The notes under the pieces were generated by a model. It saw only the letters and a program-made list of their open reading frames with translations. It did no database searches and was not told where the DNA came from. Of a DNA stretch of 7,163 bases, positions 6,637 to 7,163 are shown one piece after another; the first letter of the stretch is position 1, and each line of letters begins with the position of its first letter. Source of the DNA: Planctomycetaceae bacterium (GTDB lineage Bacteria; Planctomycetota; Planctomycetia; Pirellulales; Pirellulaceae); assembly GCA_012965455.1 (NCBI GenBank), contig DTSG01000532.1, positions 1 through 7,163 of the forward strand. Reading direction: 5' to 3'. Made by a program: the position numbers and the translations under genes.

Positions 6637-7083
6637 GTGAGCGACGAAGCGATTGAAGATGATAATACTCAACCCTGGAGTGGACGGCGGTTAGCGCGAG
6701 AAATTGCAATTCAGTTGTTGTACGAATGCGACTTAAATCCAGAACGGATGACCGAAAATCCGACGGAGTATATTCAAAGGCATTTGACTCCTGAGCCCGC
6801 TGGTTTGTCAGAGTTTGCGGTAGAATTGGTGCTTGGCGTCCGGAGCCACCGCGACGAATTAGATGAGGTAATTTTGGGTTGTGCAGAAAACTGGACAATT
6901 GCTCGCATGGCACCGACGGATCGCAATGTAATTCGTTTGGCGACATTCGAACTGACGCAAACCTCAACGCCTGGTCAAGTTGTGATTGACGAAGCCGTAG
7001 AGTTGGCCAAACGATTTGGTACAAAAGATTCGCCGTCATTTGTTAATGGCGTGCTTGATAAGGTGCTACAAGGACGGTCCTGA
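6637..7083 (+). CDS. nusB: Transcription antitermination protein NusB
   Basis: NusB pairs with NusE (ribosomal protein S10), binds boxA RNA and keeps RNA polymerase reading through rRNA operons without early Rho termination. The 148-residue length fits the family. It has the RNA-contacting basic start RRLAREIAIQLLYE (17-30) and the central segment NWTIARMAPTDRNVIR (85-100). The highly conserved C-terminal helix region includes IDEAVELAKRFG (117-128) and FVNGVLDKV (135-143). A short acidic stretch (MSDEAIEDDN) precedes the domain. The start is GTG 6637, backed by AAAGG seven bases upstream. The gene lies 67 bases after ribH and may share its transcript. Its place two genes after rho puts a terminator and an antitermination factor side by side. 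No intrinsic terminator follows it within the window. Confidence 0.95.
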   Translation: MSDEAIEDDNTQPWSGRRLAREIAIQLLYECDLNPERMTENPTEYIQRHLTPEPAGLSEFAVELVLGVRSHRDELDEVILGCAENWTIARMAPTDRNVIRLATFELTQTSTPGQVVIDEAVELAKRFGTKDSPSFVNGVLDKVLQGRS

Positions 7084-7108
7084 GTCTTCTTTGGATTAGT
7101 AGGCTCCC

Positions 7109-7153
7109 CAAACTTCATCAAACTTCATCAAACTTCATCAAACTTCATCAAAC
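7109..7153. repeat. 10-bp tandem repeat, 4.5 copies
   Basis: The unit CAAACTTCAT is repeated four times without error (7109-7148) and followed by a partial copy CAAAC (7149-7153). It begins 25 bases after the nusB stop. On the reverse strand each unit holds TGATGA, and because 10 is not a multiple of three, stops fall in all three frames; the repeat therefore cannot code on that strand. On the + strand it contains no stop but has no start either. There are no unique spacers, so it is not a CRISPR. It is a small minisatellite. A CAGGCCTG palindrome (7153-7160) follows directly. Confidence 0.9.
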
Positions 7154-7163
7154 AGGCCTGCGA

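Noticed and set aside
7109..7153. CRISPR array
   Set aside because: The units abut directly with no unique spacers and the 10-bp unit is too short.

Overview
This is an ordinary bacterial chromosome segment carrying a run of housekeeping genes. On the + strand the order is polA (DNA polymerase I), coaE (dephospho-CoA kinase), rho (transcription terminator), ribH (lumazine synthase) and nusB (antitermination factor). The 5' part of an unrecognised membrane-anchored protein gene runs off the left edge on the - strand. The polA-coaE-rho order, the long acidic N-terminal tails on Pol I and Rho, the form of the Pol I 5'-nuclease start (IDSFSLIYQVFFGIP), the roughly even base composition and the patchy Shine-Dalgarno sequences suggest a member of the Planctomycetota, possibly near the Pirellulaceae. 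This placement rests on recall of family and gene-order patterns, not on a search.

Layout. 1-221 (-): partial gene for a single-pass membrane protein. 222-706: divergent intergenic region and polA leader, with a candidate promoter, a possible leader hairpin and a 42-codon small reading frame that ends in a TAATG overlap with the chosen polA start. 707-3586: polA. 3587-3903: a 317-base gap with a consensus TATAAT, an 8-bp inverted repeat and a run of ten C. 3904-4533: coaE. 4538-6031: rho, only 4 bases after coaE. 6087-6569: ribH. 6637-7083: nusB. 7084-7163: a 10-bp direct repeat present 4.5 times, then the window edge.

How the genes fit together. Rho and NusB act on the same process from opposite sides: Rho ends untranslated transcripts, while NusB with NusE/S10 protects rRNA transcripts from Rho. 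CoaE makes the last step of coenzyme A synthesis and RibH the penultimate step of riboflavin synthesis; neither brings the rest of its pathway. coaE-rho is almost certainly one transcript, and the short gaps of 55 and 67 bases make coaE-rho-ribH-nusB a plausible operon. polA probably has its own promoter. No intrinsic terminator (hairpin plus U-run) was seen at any gene end, which would fit Rho-dependent ends but does not prove them.

All five complete proteins keep their recognisable catalytic or binding residues, and no frameshift or decay was seen. No mobile element, CRISPR array, tRNA or rRNA was found. I found no convincing new multi-gene system. The items most worth a second look are non-coding or N-terminal: the small reading frame overlapping the polA start, the C10 tract before coaE, the tandem repeat after nusB, and the altered first motif of the Pol I 5'-nuclease.
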